DNA from: Methylobacterium sp.
Lineage (GTDB): Bacteria; Pseudomonadota; Alphaproteobacteria; Rhizobiales; Beijerinckiaceae
Length of the DNA: 64,000 nt
Direction of reading: 5' to 3'
NCBI GenBank assembly: GCA_013823325.1
Contig: PNLY01000015.1
Location: 1 to 64,000 of the forward strand
The notes below the pieces were generated by a model. That model did no database searches. It was given only the letters and a program-made list of their open reading frames with translations, and was not told where the DNA came from. Both the position numbers and the translations under genes were made by a program. Of this stretch, positions 27,488 through 36,227 are shown piece by piece. Numbering within the stretch: the first letter of the stretch is position 1; the number at the start of each line of letters is the position of its first letter.

Positions 27488-29371
27488 ATGCTCAGGGCTT
27501 TTCTGATTCCTGTTTTTTTACTCGTGGTGAGTTCGGCGGTTGAAGCTTCCTGTTTAGCACCCTCTGGCCCATTGCTTTCAAATGTGAGCGGGCTCGTCGG
27601 GAAAGATCCCCTGTTGGCCTCCCAGCTTGCCGAAGATGTTCTTGCCAGCCGGGACGACCTGACTCCCGAGAGCAGAGGCCGCCTCTTCGCTCTGCAGGCG
27701 GAGGGCTTCGGGCGACGATCGCAAGCGGCGGCTGCGCGAAGCCTCGCCGGGCTTGGGCTTGCGGAGCCGCTGGCGGCGGACAGCGAGGCTCGGGTGGAGC
27801 TGCTCTGGATCATGGCGACGAATACGTCCCGTCCCGACCAGCTCTCCGAACTGCAATCGCAAATCGAAGAGCTCGCCGCGAAGGTCGTGCCGCAATCGGC
27901 GATGGCCATCTGCCTCGACATCGCGCTCGGCAACATCCAGCGGACGCGCGGCAATTTCGGCGAGGCGGCGCGGCTCATATTCCAGGCCTATCGCGCGAGC
28001 AATGTTTCGGGCTTGACGCTCGCCAACATCGAGGCGACCCGCCTGTTGGGCCGTGTCTGGGGGGATGCGGGTAGCGACGCGGCTGCGCTGGATCTCAACC
28101 GGGCCGTGATCGATTTCGAGAGCGCTGCCGGAAACGCCTTTCTTCTCGGGATGGCGCACGGCTATCGCGGAATCTACCTGAACAACAGCCGCCGTTTCGC
28201 GGAAGCCTTGCCGGAGCTCGAGACCTCTCGCGCCTCGCACCGGCGCTTCTTCGCCGAAGCGAGCGAAGCCCATATCGAGCGGGAATTCTGCCGTGCACGT
28301 ATCGGGCTCAAGCAATGGGATATGGCGCGGCGCCATTGCGAGCGGGCGCGGGAGAAATTCGTCCGGCTGGGCGAGGCGGAGCTTGATCAAATCGAGCTGC
28401 TGACGGCGGAAATCGATTTGGCAGAGGGAAAGCTCGACGGGGCGCGCAGCCGTCTGAACGCGGTCATCGGAAAGGGAGACGCAACGACGGGCGTCATCTC
28501 ATTCGAGCCGTTCCGGTTGCGGGCCGAGCTTAATCGCCGGCAGGGGGAATTCTCGGCGGCGTTGTCGGATCTCTACCAGTACATTGAAAGGCAAGGCCGT
28601 TGGAAGGACGCCGCTACGGCACGCCAGACGCTCGTTCTGTCGGAGCAGTTCACCGCGGATCTGCAGGCGGCGCGAGCCGAAGCGTTGCAAAGGACTCTCG
28701 ACGCTGAACGGGCTGAGAGCTACGCCTACACGAGGAACATGCTCGTCACCGTCGTCGCGATGGTGCTGATCCTGCTGGTTCTCTTCCGCATGCACTATCT
28801 TGACTTGCGCCACCGCAGGCACCTGACCGAGATCGCGAATACGGATTCCCTCACTGGCCTGCCGAACCGCCGATATATCCTGGAGCGTGCCAACGCTCAG
28901 TTCGAGTCGGCTCGCGGCGCTTTCTCGGTCGCGCTCCTCGATCTCGATTACTTCAAGGCGATCAACGACAATTACGGCCACCAGATCGGTGACGCCGTGC
29001 TGAAACGGGTCGCCGATATCGCACTTGCGCGCTTGCCCGCCAATGCGTCGATCGGGCGATGGGGCGGGGAGGAGTTCCTGATCATCTTCAATGGCCGCGA
29101 CATCGAGGATTGTGCGGCGCATCTCGAACGGCTGCGCCAGGACATCCGGCAGATCCGGGCTCATCGCGACGCGACGATACCGGTCAACTTCAGCGCCGGT
29201 CTTGCCGGCAATGATGATCCCGGTCTCACGGTGGAACAGATGATCGAGCTAGCGGACAAGGCCCTCTATCGCGCCAAGGCAGGCGGGCGTGGCCAGACCT
29301 GCCTGTCCCGGCCGGGACCGAGCGCGATCTCGCCGGCCACGAGCCGTCCGAGCCACCTCCAGAGTCCCTGA
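27488..29371 (+). CDS. membrane-anchored GGDEF diguanylate cyclase with periplasmic TPR-like sensor
   Basis: A 627-residue signalling protein predicted to make cyclic di-GMP. It has a signal peptide (MLRAFLIPVFLLVVSSAVEA), about 380 residues of alpha-helical TPR-like repeats expected in the periplasm, a membrane helix NMLVTVVAMVLILLVLF near residues 418-435, and a GGDEF domain from about 450 (NTDSLTGLPNRRYILERA, DLDYFKAINDNYGHQIGD, RWGGEEFLIIF). The active-site GGEEF is intact. The RxxD inhibitory site is not seen in the usual place upstream of it. Base composition is a little more AT-rich than its neighbours. The signal sensed is unknown. Confidence 0.92.
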   Translation: MLRAFLIPVFLLVVSSAVEASCLAPSGPLLSNVSGLVGKDPLLASQLAEDVLASRDDLTPESRGRLFALQAEGFGRRSQAAAARSLAGLGLAEPLAADSEARVELLWIMATNTSRPDQLSELQSQIEELAAKVVPQSAMAICLDIALGNIQRTRGNFGEAARLIFQAYRASNVSGLTLANIEATRLLGRVWGDAGSDAAALDLNRAVIDFESAAGNAFLLGMAHGYRGIYLNNSRRFAEALPELETSRASHRRFFAEASEAHIEREFCRARIGLKQWDMARRHCERAREKFVRLGEAELDQIELLTAEIDLAEGKLDGARSRLNAVIGKGDATTGVISFEPFRLRAELNRRQGEFSAALSDLYQYIERQGRWKDAATARQTLVLSEQFTADLQAARAEALQRTLDAERAESYAYTRNMLVTVVAMVLILLVLFRMHYLDLRHRRHLTEIANTDSLTGLPNRRYILERANAQFESARGAFSVALLDLDYFKAINDNYGHQIGDAVLKRVADIALARLPANASIGRWGGEEFLIIFNGRDIEDCAAHLERLRQDIRQIRAHRDATIPVNFSAGLAGNDDPGLTVEQMIELADKALYRAKAGGRGQTCLSRPGPSAISPATSRPSHLQSP

Positions 29372-29436
29372 CGGGCGTTCGGCGGCTTGGCCGATCCTGG
29401 CGCAGATCGGCGCGAGAGCTCCGACTGGGGGATAGA

Positions 29437-29511
29437 TGGTGCCGGCGGAGAGGATCGAACTCCCGACCTTCGGTTTACAAAACCGCTGCACTACCGCTGT
29501 GCTACGCCGGC
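29437..29511 (-). tRNA. tRNA-Thr (anticodon TGT)
   Basis: The reverse complement folds as a cloverleaf: acceptor GCCGGCG with 3' GCCGGC-ACCA (CCA encoded), D arm around GCACAGCGGTAGTGC, anticodon loop TTTGTAA giving TGT, and T arm around GGGAGTTCGATCCTC. It stands alone between a GGDEF gene and an L,D-transpeptidase gene. Confidence 0.95.
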
Positions 29512-29890
29512 CCTTGCGCTGCGGTATCAGGCCGATGCGGCGAGGGCAAGATCGGCGGCAGTGAGGCTGGAGCCGGAGTGTCTCCCGGCGACTGAAGACA
29601 AGGCCGCCGCGCGCTTGCCGCGATCGAGTATGCCGGGCGGATATGCTGCTCCACGACAATCCCGGCTCCTCGCTTCAGCGCCCTCGCCATGATCGACTGG
29701 CGCATCTCCCCCGCCACCGCGCTCGGCCTGACCTACTCGGCGGCAATCCGGCGAACGCTCGCGCGACTAGGCCCTCAAGGGACGCGTCGCGATGAGGTTC
29801 TAGGCGAAGCGAGAATTCATGGTCTGGCATTCACCGGCTCGTAACCATCTAAGTCGATGCTTTTCCAAAAGCCTTGTCTGAGATGTGTCC

Positions 29891-30598
29891 ATGCTGAGCC
29901 GCCGGTCCTTTACCATGTCCTCCCTGTCGCTCCTCGCCCCCGGCCTTGCCGGCTGCGGCGGAGGAGGCAGCATCGTGGCCCTGCCGGAGATCGCCGCTCC
30001 CAGAGGACCCAGCCTGACGCGCACGCTGGCACGCCCGAATTATGCGCAGGTCTATGTCGAATATCCCGGCGAGCGCTTTGCGGTGCCCGCGATCGACTAC
30101 CAGAGCATCGAGCCGCGCTATCTGCGCCAGACGGTCGAGTTCCGCCGGCCGGAGCCGCCGGGCTCGATCGTCGTCGACCCCGGCTCCTACCATCTCTATT
30201 TCGTCGAATCGCAGGGTGTCGCGACGCGCTATGGTGTCGGCGTCGGCCGCGAGGGTTTCGGCTGGACGGGCCAGGCGAAGATCAACATGAAGCGCGACTG
30301 GCCGGACTGGGTGCCGCCGCAGGAGATGATCGAGCGCGACCCGCAGATCAGGGCCCAGCTCGAGCCGACGCCGCGCGGCCTCGGCGTCCGCGGCGGTCCG
30401 AAGAGCCCGCTGGGCGCCCGCACGCTCTATCTCTTCGGCGAAGGGCGCGATCTCGGCTACCGCATCCACGGCACGACCGAGCCCTATACGGTCGGCACCA
30501 ATGTCTCCTCGGGCTGCATCCGGATGATCAACCAGGACATCATCCACCTCTATGCCCGCGTCGCGCTCGGCACGCCGGTGACGGTGCTGCCGGCATGA
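29891..30598 (+). CDS. L,D-transpeptidase (YkuD domain) lipoprotein
   Basis: A 235-residue L,D-transpeptidase, expected to form 3-3 peptidoglycan cross-links or attach proteins to the wall in the periplasm. The N terminus LSRRSFTMSSLSLLAPGLAG then C is a Tat-like/lipoprotein signal with lipobox LAGC. The catalytic region HGTTEPYTVGTNVSSGCIRM near residues 195-215 contains the conserved His and the nucleophile Cys. The segment GSIVVDPGSYHLYFVESQG begins the YkuD fold. I chose the ATG at 29891; a GTG two codons upstream is possible. The 379 bases before it hold the tRNA and otherwise nothing recognised. Confidence 0.93.
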   Translation: MLSRRSFTMSSLSLLAPGLAGCGGGGSIVALPEIAAPRGPSLTRTLARPNYAQVYVEYPGERFAVPAIDYQSIEPRYLRQTVEFRRPEPPGSIVVDPGSYHLYFVESQGVATRYGVGVGREGFGWTGQAKINMKRDWPDWVPPQEMIERDPQIRAQLEPTPRGLGVRGGPKSPLGARTLYLFGEGRDLGYRIHGTTEPYTVGTNVSSGCIRMINQDIIHLYARVALGTPVTVLPA

Positions 30599-30632
30599 AA
30601 CGCTGACGGGGTGGGAGGCGTGGCCTGACGGC

Positions 30633-31802
30633 TCAGGCCGCCGCGGCAGCTGCCATGGGCTCGGCGATCTCGATGCGGTTGCGCCCAAGCAGCTTGGCCT
30701 TGTAGAGGGCACGGTCCGCGGCTGCCAGGAGTGCGCTTAGATCGGCGTTGCCGGTCTGGCTCTCGGCGAGGCCGATGCTGACGGTGGCTGCTATGGCGAG
30801 CCCATCGCTGCGCGCTGCCGCCTCGGCGAAGCGCCGCGCGATGCTTTGCCCCATCTCATGGGCCTCCTCAGGTCGCCTTCCGGGCAGCAGGATCGCGAAC
30901 TCCTCGCCCCCGAGGCGCGCCGCCATGGCTTCCGGCCCAGCAGCCTCACTGGCGACATGGGCGAAGAGGATCAGGACCTGGTCGCCGGCATCGTGCCCAT
31001 AGGTGTCGTTGATTGCCTTGAAGTGGTCGAGATCGCAGGCGAGCAGCGTGTGGGACCCGCTCCGCCATTGGCTGCGCAGGCGCTCGGGACCGAGCTCGAA
31101 GAAGCCCTGGCGGTTGTAAAGCCCGGTCAGGAAGTCGGTGCGTGCATGAGCGAGGAGCTGCGCTCGCTCCTCCTCGCGCACGAGGGCGATCAGGGACATC
31201 GGCATCGCGACCGTGAACAGCACGGCCTCGTACATCGTGATCCTGGCGACGATGGTCAGGATGCCGTCGCCGTAATGCGGCACGACCGCTGGCACGACGA
31301 AGGCTCGGGCGGCATAGGTCAGGCTGTGGCAGGCGAAGACGACGATCGCAAGCGGTCGGGAGCGCAATCCCTTCGCCGCGCTGCTACGAAACAGGGCAAG
31401 CGCGGTCAGGGCGCAGATGACGGCGATGGGAAGCGCGCCGAGATGGTTCCAGAAGGCGCTGCCCATGCCGGTGCCGCCGACGAACCAGGCCAGGCCGAGG
31501 AGAACGAGAAAGCCTGCCAGGAGCGTCAGGCGCAAGCCCTTGCCGTCGAGGGCGAGAACGCCTTGCAGGACCATCGCGTAGCCGAGCACCATGACGACAT
31601 TGGTGAGTGCAGGGCCGGCAATGCCGGGAAGCACGTTCCGGTACATGGCGAGGAAGCAGCCGAGCGTGAACACGCCATAGGCGGCGGCCCAGATGCCGAG
31701 CTCCGCCGACCGCTGAGCGTGCGCCTGTCGCTCCCAGAGCGTCATCGCCGTGGCGACGACCAGCGTTCCGATCGTCAGGTACCAGAGGGTGGCAAGATCC
31801 AT
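30633..31802 (-). CDS. multi-helix membrane diguanylate cyclase (GGDEF)
   Basis: A 389-residue protein with six or seven N-terminal membrane helices (residues 5-205) and a C-terminal GGDEF domain (RTDFLTGLYNRQGFFELG near 220, CDLDHFKAINDTYGHDAGD near 255, RLGGEEFAILLPGR near 300). The catalytic GGEEF is intact. The usual RxxD inhibitory site five residues upstream is absent, so product inhibition may be weak. It is convergent with the L,D-transpeptidase gene. The membrane part probably senses an unknown cue. Confidence 0.93.
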   Translation of the reverse strand: MDLATLWYLTIGTLVVATAMTLWERQAHAQRSAELGIWAAAYGVFTLGCFLAMYRNVLPGIAGPALTNVVMVLGYAMVLQGVLALDGKGLRLTLLAGFLVLLGLAWFVGGTGMGSAFWNHLGALPIAVICALTALALFRSSAAKGLRSRPLAIVVFACHSLTYAARAFVVPAVVPHYGDGILTIVARITMYEAVLFTVAMPMSLIALVREEERAQLLAHARTDFLTGLYNRQGFFELGPERLRSQWRSGSHTLLACDLDHFKAINDTYGHDAGDQVLILFAHVASEAAGPEAMAARLGGEEFAILLPGRRPEEAHEMGQSIARRFAEAAARSDGLAIAATVSIGLAESQTGNADLSALLAAADRALYKAKLLGRNRIEIAEPMAAAAAA

Positions 31803-32157
31803 GGGATCATCATCAGCGATGCCGGCATTGGGTTTCCGGCATGTCTGGCGCGGCCGATCCGCCCAGCATCGGTGATCCTAACTCAGGTCGGTTAATATCA
31901 GCTTGCGGCGATGTGCTGCCCTGCGATGGATTGGTTCGTCGAGAGTCTTGATCGAATTCGTGTTCAAAATAATTGTGAAATTGATCTCCAAATAAGCGAT
32001 GAACTTGAGTGATTTACTTTGGTTGTGATCGGGCGATGCTGAGCATTGATATGCCATACGGCTAGGGAAAGGCGATGGTATCCGGACGAGGCGGTGCTGC
32101 TCTCCGCAAGGTCTCCGCCGGAATAGATGATCTGGCTCCCGGCGCTTCAACGCAAGA
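31803..32157. other. gene-free, partly AT-rich intergenic region
   Basis: This 355-base stretch carries no convincing reading frame. Bases about 31890-32060 are clearly more AT-rich than the flanks (for example AAAATAATTGTGAAATTG) and probably hold the promoter of the GGDEF gene reading leftwards. No structured RNA is recognised. Confidence 0.5.
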
Positions 32158-32181
32158 AGCCCCGCCCTTTCGGGCGGGGCT
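32158..32181 (-). terminator. hairpin terminator after the MHS-family transporter gene
   Basis: A perfect 10-base stem AGCCCCGCCC / GGGCGGGGCT with a TTTC loop, 33 bases past the stop of the transporter gene on the minus strand. The following minus-strand sequence is TCTTGCG, so the U tract is weak. Confidence 0.65.
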
Positions 32182-32213
32182 CATGGACCGGTTGGACGGT
32201 CCGGCTGGCGCGA

Positions 32214-33884
32214 TCAGCCGTTGTCGTGGGTCAGGATGTCGCGATCCTTGGTCTCGGGCACGAAGAGCATGCCGATGACGAAGGTCATCATCGCGATCAC
32301 GATCGGGTACCAGAGGCCGTAGTAGATGTCGCCGGTGCCGGCCACCATGGCGAAGGAGGTCGCCGGCAGCAGGCCGCCGAACCAGCCATTGCCGATATGG
32401 TAGGGCAGCGACATGCCGGTGTAGCGGATGCGGGTCGGGAAGAGTTCGACCAGCGCCGCCGCGATCGGGCCGTAGACCATCGTCACATAGATGACGAGCA
32501 CGGTCAGGATCGCGATGACCGTCAGCGATTGCGCGCCGAACAGGGCATTCAGGAAGCCGCTCTTGACGATGCGGGCGTCGCCTGCAGCCGGGTAGCCGGC
32601 CGCGACCGCCTCCTTGGCGAGGTTCGCTGCGAAGCTCGCATCGATCGCCAGGTCCTTGCCGTTGACCGTAACCTTGGCGGGCGTGCCGGCCGGGGCCGGG
32701 GCCTGGGTGTAGACGATCGCCTGCGTCGCCAGCGTGCGGCGAGCGATGTCGCAGGGCTGGGTGAAGGTGCGCACGCCGACCGGATCGAAGACCGAGCCGC
32801 AGGTGGCGGGATCGGCGACGACCTGGACCTTGACGTTCTCATGCGCTGCGGCGAGGCCCGGGTTCGCCGCCTTGGTGAGCGCCCCGAACAGCGGGAAATA
32901 GGTCAGCGCCGCGATCAGGCAGCCGGCTAGGATGATCGGCTTGCGGCCGATCTTGTCCGACAGCGAGCCGAAGACGACGAAGCCGCCGGTGCCGAGGATG
33001 AGCGACCAGGCGATCAGCACGTTGGCCGTGTAGAGATCGACCTTGAGGATGCTCTGGATGAAGAACAGGGCGTAGAACTGGCCGGTGTACCAGACGACGG
33101 CCTGGCCGGCGGTTAGCCCGAACAGCGCGAGCAGCGCGATCTTGGCGTTCTTCCACTGGCCGAAGGCCTCCGACAGCGGTGCCTTCGAGCCCGTGCCTTC
33201 TTCCTTCATCTTCTGGAAGGCCGGCGATTCCTGCATCTGCAGCCGGATGTAGACCGAGACCGCAAGCAGGAGGATCGAGACGAGGAACGGAATGCGCCAG
33301 CCCCAGGCGGCGAAGTCCGCCTCGCCCATGGTGGTGCGGATGCCGAGGATGACGATCAGCGACAGCAGCAGGCCGAGCGTCGCCGTGGTCTGGATGAAGG
33401 AGGTATAGAAGCCGCGCCGGCCCGGAGGCGCGTGCTCGGCGACATAGACCGCCGCGCCGCCATATTCACCGCCGAGGGCCAGGCCCTGCAGCATGCGCAG
33501 CGCGATCAGGATCACCGGCGCGATCCAGCCGATGCTGTTGTAGCTCGGAAGCAGGCCGACCAGGAAGGTCGAGGCGCCCATGATCAGGATCGTGACGAGG
33601 AAGGTATATTTGCGTCCGATCAGGTCACCGAGGCGGCCGAAGAACAGCGCGCCGAACGGGCGCACCAGGAAGCCGGCGGCGAAGGCGAGCAGGGCGAAGA
33701 TGGCGCGCGTGTTGGCGTCGAAGGCCGAGAAGAAGTGCGCGCCGATCATCACGGCGAGCGAACCGTAGAGGTAGAAATCGTACCATTCGAAGACCGTGCC
33801 CAGCGAGGAGGCCAGAATGACCTTCTTCTCCTCCCTGGTCATCGGTCGTGGCCCTGCGGCCGCCGATGCGTGTGCCATGCTCAT
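32214..33884 (-). CDS. MHS-family MFS transporter with a large loop insertion
   Basis: A 556-residue metabolite:H+ symporter (MHS) family protein, related to proline/betaine, shikimate and dicarboxylate carriers. The family N terminus ILASSLGTVFEWYDFYLYGS, the motif FGRLGDLIGRKYTFL, LRMLQGLALGGEYGGAAVYV and GSLSDKIGRKPIILAGC are all visible. Between helices 8 and 9 lies an extra segment of about 100 residues (coding 32545-32880) with two cysteines and no helices, making it about 110 residues longer than ProP-type carriers. The start at 33884 has a good RBS (GGAGCG). It has no operon partners. The substrate is unknown. Confidence 0.93.
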   Translation of the reverse strand: MSMAHASAAAGPRPMTREEKKVILASSLGTVFEWYDFYLYGSLAVMIGAHFFSAFDANTRAIFALLAFAAGFLVRPFGALFFGRLGDLIGRKYTFLVTILIMGASTFLVGLLPSYNSIGWIAPVILIALRMLQGLALGGEYGGAAVYVAEHAPPGRRGFYTSFIQTTATLGLLLSLIVILGIRTTMGEADFAAWGWRIPFLVSILLLAVSVYIRLQMQESPAFQKMKEEGTGSKAPLSEAFGQWKNAKIALLALFGLTAGQAVVWYTGQFYALFFIQSILKVDLYTANVLIAWSLILGTGGFVVFGSLSDKIGRKPIILAGCLIAALTYFPLFGALTKAANPGLAAAHENVKVQVVADPATCGSVFDPVGVRTFTQPCDIARRTLATQAIVYTQAPAPAGTPAKVTVNGKDLAIDASFAANLAKEAVAAGYPAAGDARIVKSGFLNALFGAQSLTVIAILTVLVIYVTMVYGPIAAALVELFPTRIRYTGMSLPYHIGNGWFGGLLPATSFAMVAGTGDIYYGLWYPIVIAMMTFVIGMLFVPETKDRDILTHDNG

Positions 33885-34230
33885 GAAGCGCTCCCGTTTT
33901 TCGTTCCCCCAGGCGCTGCAGACCATCTGCTGCGCCCTCGTGCCGCCTTTCAGGCGGTTCTTCGCTTGGAGTCGGCGCCAGCGCCGACTCAGGACAAAAG
34001 GCCTTTGAAAAGCCAAGTTTGATCGGCTAGGAATGCGTCCACCCTTGGCAATCTTCAACCGAGCACTTGGTCTTGCACCGAAAGGCGTAAGACGAAGGAT
34101 TGAGCGTTCGGCAGGGGCGGTCCGCCCCGAAATCTCGTCATGACTCGCCTTGCCGGACGCAAGCCGCTAACCTTTCGCTAACCATGTCGAGCCCGAGGGC
34201 TGATGGTGAGCGCAGGACGGGGAGGTCGCG

Positions 34231-34653
34231 ATGAGGGGTTGCTCCGGAATGCCTCTGGGCATCGTGTTCGCGGGGCTTTGCGTCGCCGCGTCTCCGGCTG
34301 CCGCTGCGCCCGGTTTCGGCGCCGCGCCGCCGGCCGGTCTGTCCGGCTCGGTTCCGCGGTTCGCGCCGATGCGGCCGATCGCGCGACCGGGCCATGTCCG
34401 CCACGGCCGCGCCGGCTTCTACGGCGACGGCTATGTCGGCGGGTATGGCTGGCCGGGCGACCAGCGGGTCGTGGTGGTCATGCCGGAGGCGAGCGAGCCG
34501 CCTCCCGTGAAGGAGCGCTCGATTCCTGTCGCGATCGGCATTCCGCGCCCGCCGGCGGCCGATCCGGTGCTCTATCGAATCGAGACGCGCAGGGGCCAGC
34601 CTGTCGTCAGGGTCATGCGCTTCGGCAGCGACGGCGCGGTGGCGCGGCGCTGA
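34231..34653 (+). CDS. small secreted hypothetical protein
   Basis: A 140-residue protein with a signal peptide (MPLGIVFAGLCVAASPAAAA), then a low-complexity Gly/Pro/Arg/His-rich mature region (GRAGFYGDGYVGGYGW) and a short C-terminal strand-rich end (VLYRIETRRGQPVVRVMRFG). The RBS GGGGAGG lies 6 bases before the ATG. No recognised domain. Probably periplasmic or surface-exposed. It is convergent with rlmB across a dispersed hairpin. Confidence 0.7.
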   Translation: MRGCSGMPLGIVFAGLCVAASPAAAAPGFGAAPPAGLSGSVPRFAPMRPIARPGHVRHGRAGFYGDGYVGGYGWPGDQRVVVVMPEASEPPPVKERSIPVAIGIPRPPAADPVLYRIETRRGQPVVRVMRFGSDGAVARR

Positions 34654-34672
34654 GGGGCAGATTACAATTGTC

Positions 34673-34718
34673 GCATCGGATTCGTCCGAAAAGTGGAATC
34701 CACTTTTCAGTCCGATGC
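34673..34718. repeat. dispersed palindrome (CCGAAAAGTGG family) between convergent genes
   Basis: GCATCGG-n-CCGAAAAGTGGA is followed directly by ATCCACTTTTCAGTCCGATGC, a near-perfect inverted repeat with TTTT in one arm. It ends 2 bases from the rlmB stop and lies 20 bases from the stop of the secreted-protein gene, so it probably terminates both. It is related to the hairpin at 23775-23813. Confidence 0.8.
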
Positions 34719-34719
34719 T

Positions 34720-35508
34720 TTAGCGCCGCGTCGCGGCGTAGAGCGCGATCGCGGTTGCGTTCGAGACGTTGAGGCTCTTGATCGCGCCGGGCATGTCGAG
34801 CCGGGCGAGATGGTCGCAGAGCTCGCGCGAGCGCTGGCGCAGCCCCTTGCCTTCGGCTCCCATCACCAATACCAGCGGCTTGCGCAGCGGAACCTCGTCG
34901 AGCGAAACGTCTCCCTCCGAATCGAAGCCGAGCCGCAGGAAGCCGCGTTCGCCGAGCTTGTCGAGCGCATCCCCCAGATTCTTCACCGCGACCAGCGGTA
35001 CGTGCTCGAGCGCGCCCGAGGCCGATTTCGCCAGCACCCCCGTCGCCGCCGGCGAATGGCGGATGGTGACGATGACGGCGGCGACCGCGAAGGCCGCGGC
35101 CGAGCGCAGGATCGCCCCGACATTGTGCGGATCGGTGATCTGGTCGAGAGCCAGCACGATCGCATCATCAGGCAGGCTATCGAGATCGGGCGAGGGCAGG
35201 GGATCGCAGACGAGATAGAGCCCTTGGTGCACCGCGTCCGGCGTCAGCAGCCGGTCGATCTGCGAAGGCCGCACCATCTCGGGCTGCAGCGGCAATTCGC
35301 CGACCTCCTCGGTCAGGCGCTTCAGCGCGTTCTCGGTGGCGAGCAGCTTGCGGAAGCGCCGGCGCGGATTGCGCAACGCTTCGATCACCGGATGGGCGCC
35401 GTAGAGGATCGCCTCGTCGATCTCGCCGGGCCGGTGCGGCGGCGGGCCATCACGATCCGGACGGCCGCGGCGATTCTGGAAACGGGGGCGGGACGGGGCG
35501 GACATCAT
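34720..35508 (-). CDS. rlmB: 23S rRNA (guanosine-2'-O-)-methyltransferase RlmB (TrmH/SpoU family)
   Basis: A 262-residue SPOUT methyltransferase that 2'-O-methylates G2251 of 23S rRNA (E. coli numbering). The N-terminal substrate-binding domain begins at YGAHPVIEALRNPRRR near residue 36. Catalytic motifs are LDQITDPHNVGAILRSAAAF near 120, LVMGAEGKGLRQRSRELCD near 215 and IKSLNVSNATAIALYAATR at the C terminus, which form the trefoil knot that binds SAM. The extended basic N terminus is common in this order. Start ambiguity is one codon (35505 has the better RBS spacing). Confidence 0.95.
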   Translation of the reverse strand: MMSAPSRPRFQNRRGRPDRDGPPPHRPGEIDEAILYGAHPVIEALRNPRRRFRKLLATENALKRLTEEVGELPLQPEMVRPSQIDRLLTPDAVHQGLYLVCDPLPSPDLDSLPDDAIVLALDQITDPHNVGAILRSAAAFAVAAVIVTIRHSPAATGVLAKSASGALEHVPLVAVKNLGDALDKLGERGFLRLGFDSEGDVSLDEVPLRKPLVLVMGAEGKGLRQRSRELCDHLARLDMPGAIKSLNVSNATAIALYAATRR

Positions 35509-35615
35509 GGCTCCGGAAAGGTGACGCCATGCCCTGCCATGGCGCGGCCGGCTTGGCCAGCCTGAAGGCGGGAATGCGCGATTTTCGACTCACTCATCAC
35601 AAGGAGGCAATGCGG

Positions 35616-36191
35616 ATGACCAAGACGAATGAGCGCCGGTTCGTGCTGACCGGCGGGCCCGGCGCCGGCAAGACTACGCTGCTGGCGGGGCTGGCTGCGG
35701 CAGGCTATGCGACCGCTCCCGAGGCCGGGCGGGCGATCATCCGCGACCAGCTCGCCATCGACGGCCCGGCCTTGCCCTGGCGTGACCGGGCCATGTTCGC
35801 CGAGCTGATGCTGAACTTCGACCTGCGCTCTTATCATGAGGTACAGGCGAAGGAGGCTCCGGTCTTCTTCGACCGCGGCGTGCCCGACAGCATCGGCTAT
35901 CTCAGGCTGTGCGGGCTGCCGGTGCCGGACCATGTCGAGCGCGCGGCCCATGCCTTCCGCTATGCCCCCATCGTCTTCGTCGCACCGCCCTGGCGCGAGA
36001 TCTACGCGCAGGATGGCGAGCGCAAGCAGGATTTTGCCGAGGCCGAGCGCACCTATGAGGCGGTCTCCGCGGCCTATCGCGACCATGGCTATGAACTGCT
36101 CGAACTGCCCCGCGCCGATGTCGAGACGCGCGCCGCCTTCGTGCTCGACCGTGTCCGCGCCTCGCTTCCGATAGGTCAGGAACCGCGATAG
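35616..36191 (+). CDS. small P-loop ATPase (AAA_28-like)
   Basis: A 191-residue nucleotide-binding protein. Walker A is GGPGAGKTTLLAGLAAAGY near residue 11, followed by APEAGRAIIRDQLAIDG. FFDRGVPDSIGYLRLCG near residue 85 is the Walker B-like region of the AAA_28 family, and PPWREIYAQDGERKQDFAEA near 130 contains the lid arginines. Family members act as kinases or ATPases of unknown substrate. RBS AAGGAGG is 8 bases before the chosen ATG; a Met two codons upstream is too close. The YkgJ-type gene follows 36 bases later, so they may be co-transcribed. Confidence 0.85.
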   Translation: MTKTNERRFVLTGGPGAGKTTLLAGLAAAGYATAPEAGRAIIRDQLAIDGPALPWRDRAMFAELMLNFDLRSYHEVQAKEAPVFFDRGVPDSIGYLRLCGLPVPDHVERAAHAFRYAPIVFVAPPWREIYAQDGERKQDFAEAERTYEAVSAAYRDHGYELLELPRADVETRAAFVLDRVRASLPIGQEPR

Positions 36192-36227
36192 GCTCAGGGC
36201 TTCGCCGCTGCCTTGAGGAGGCGCGTC

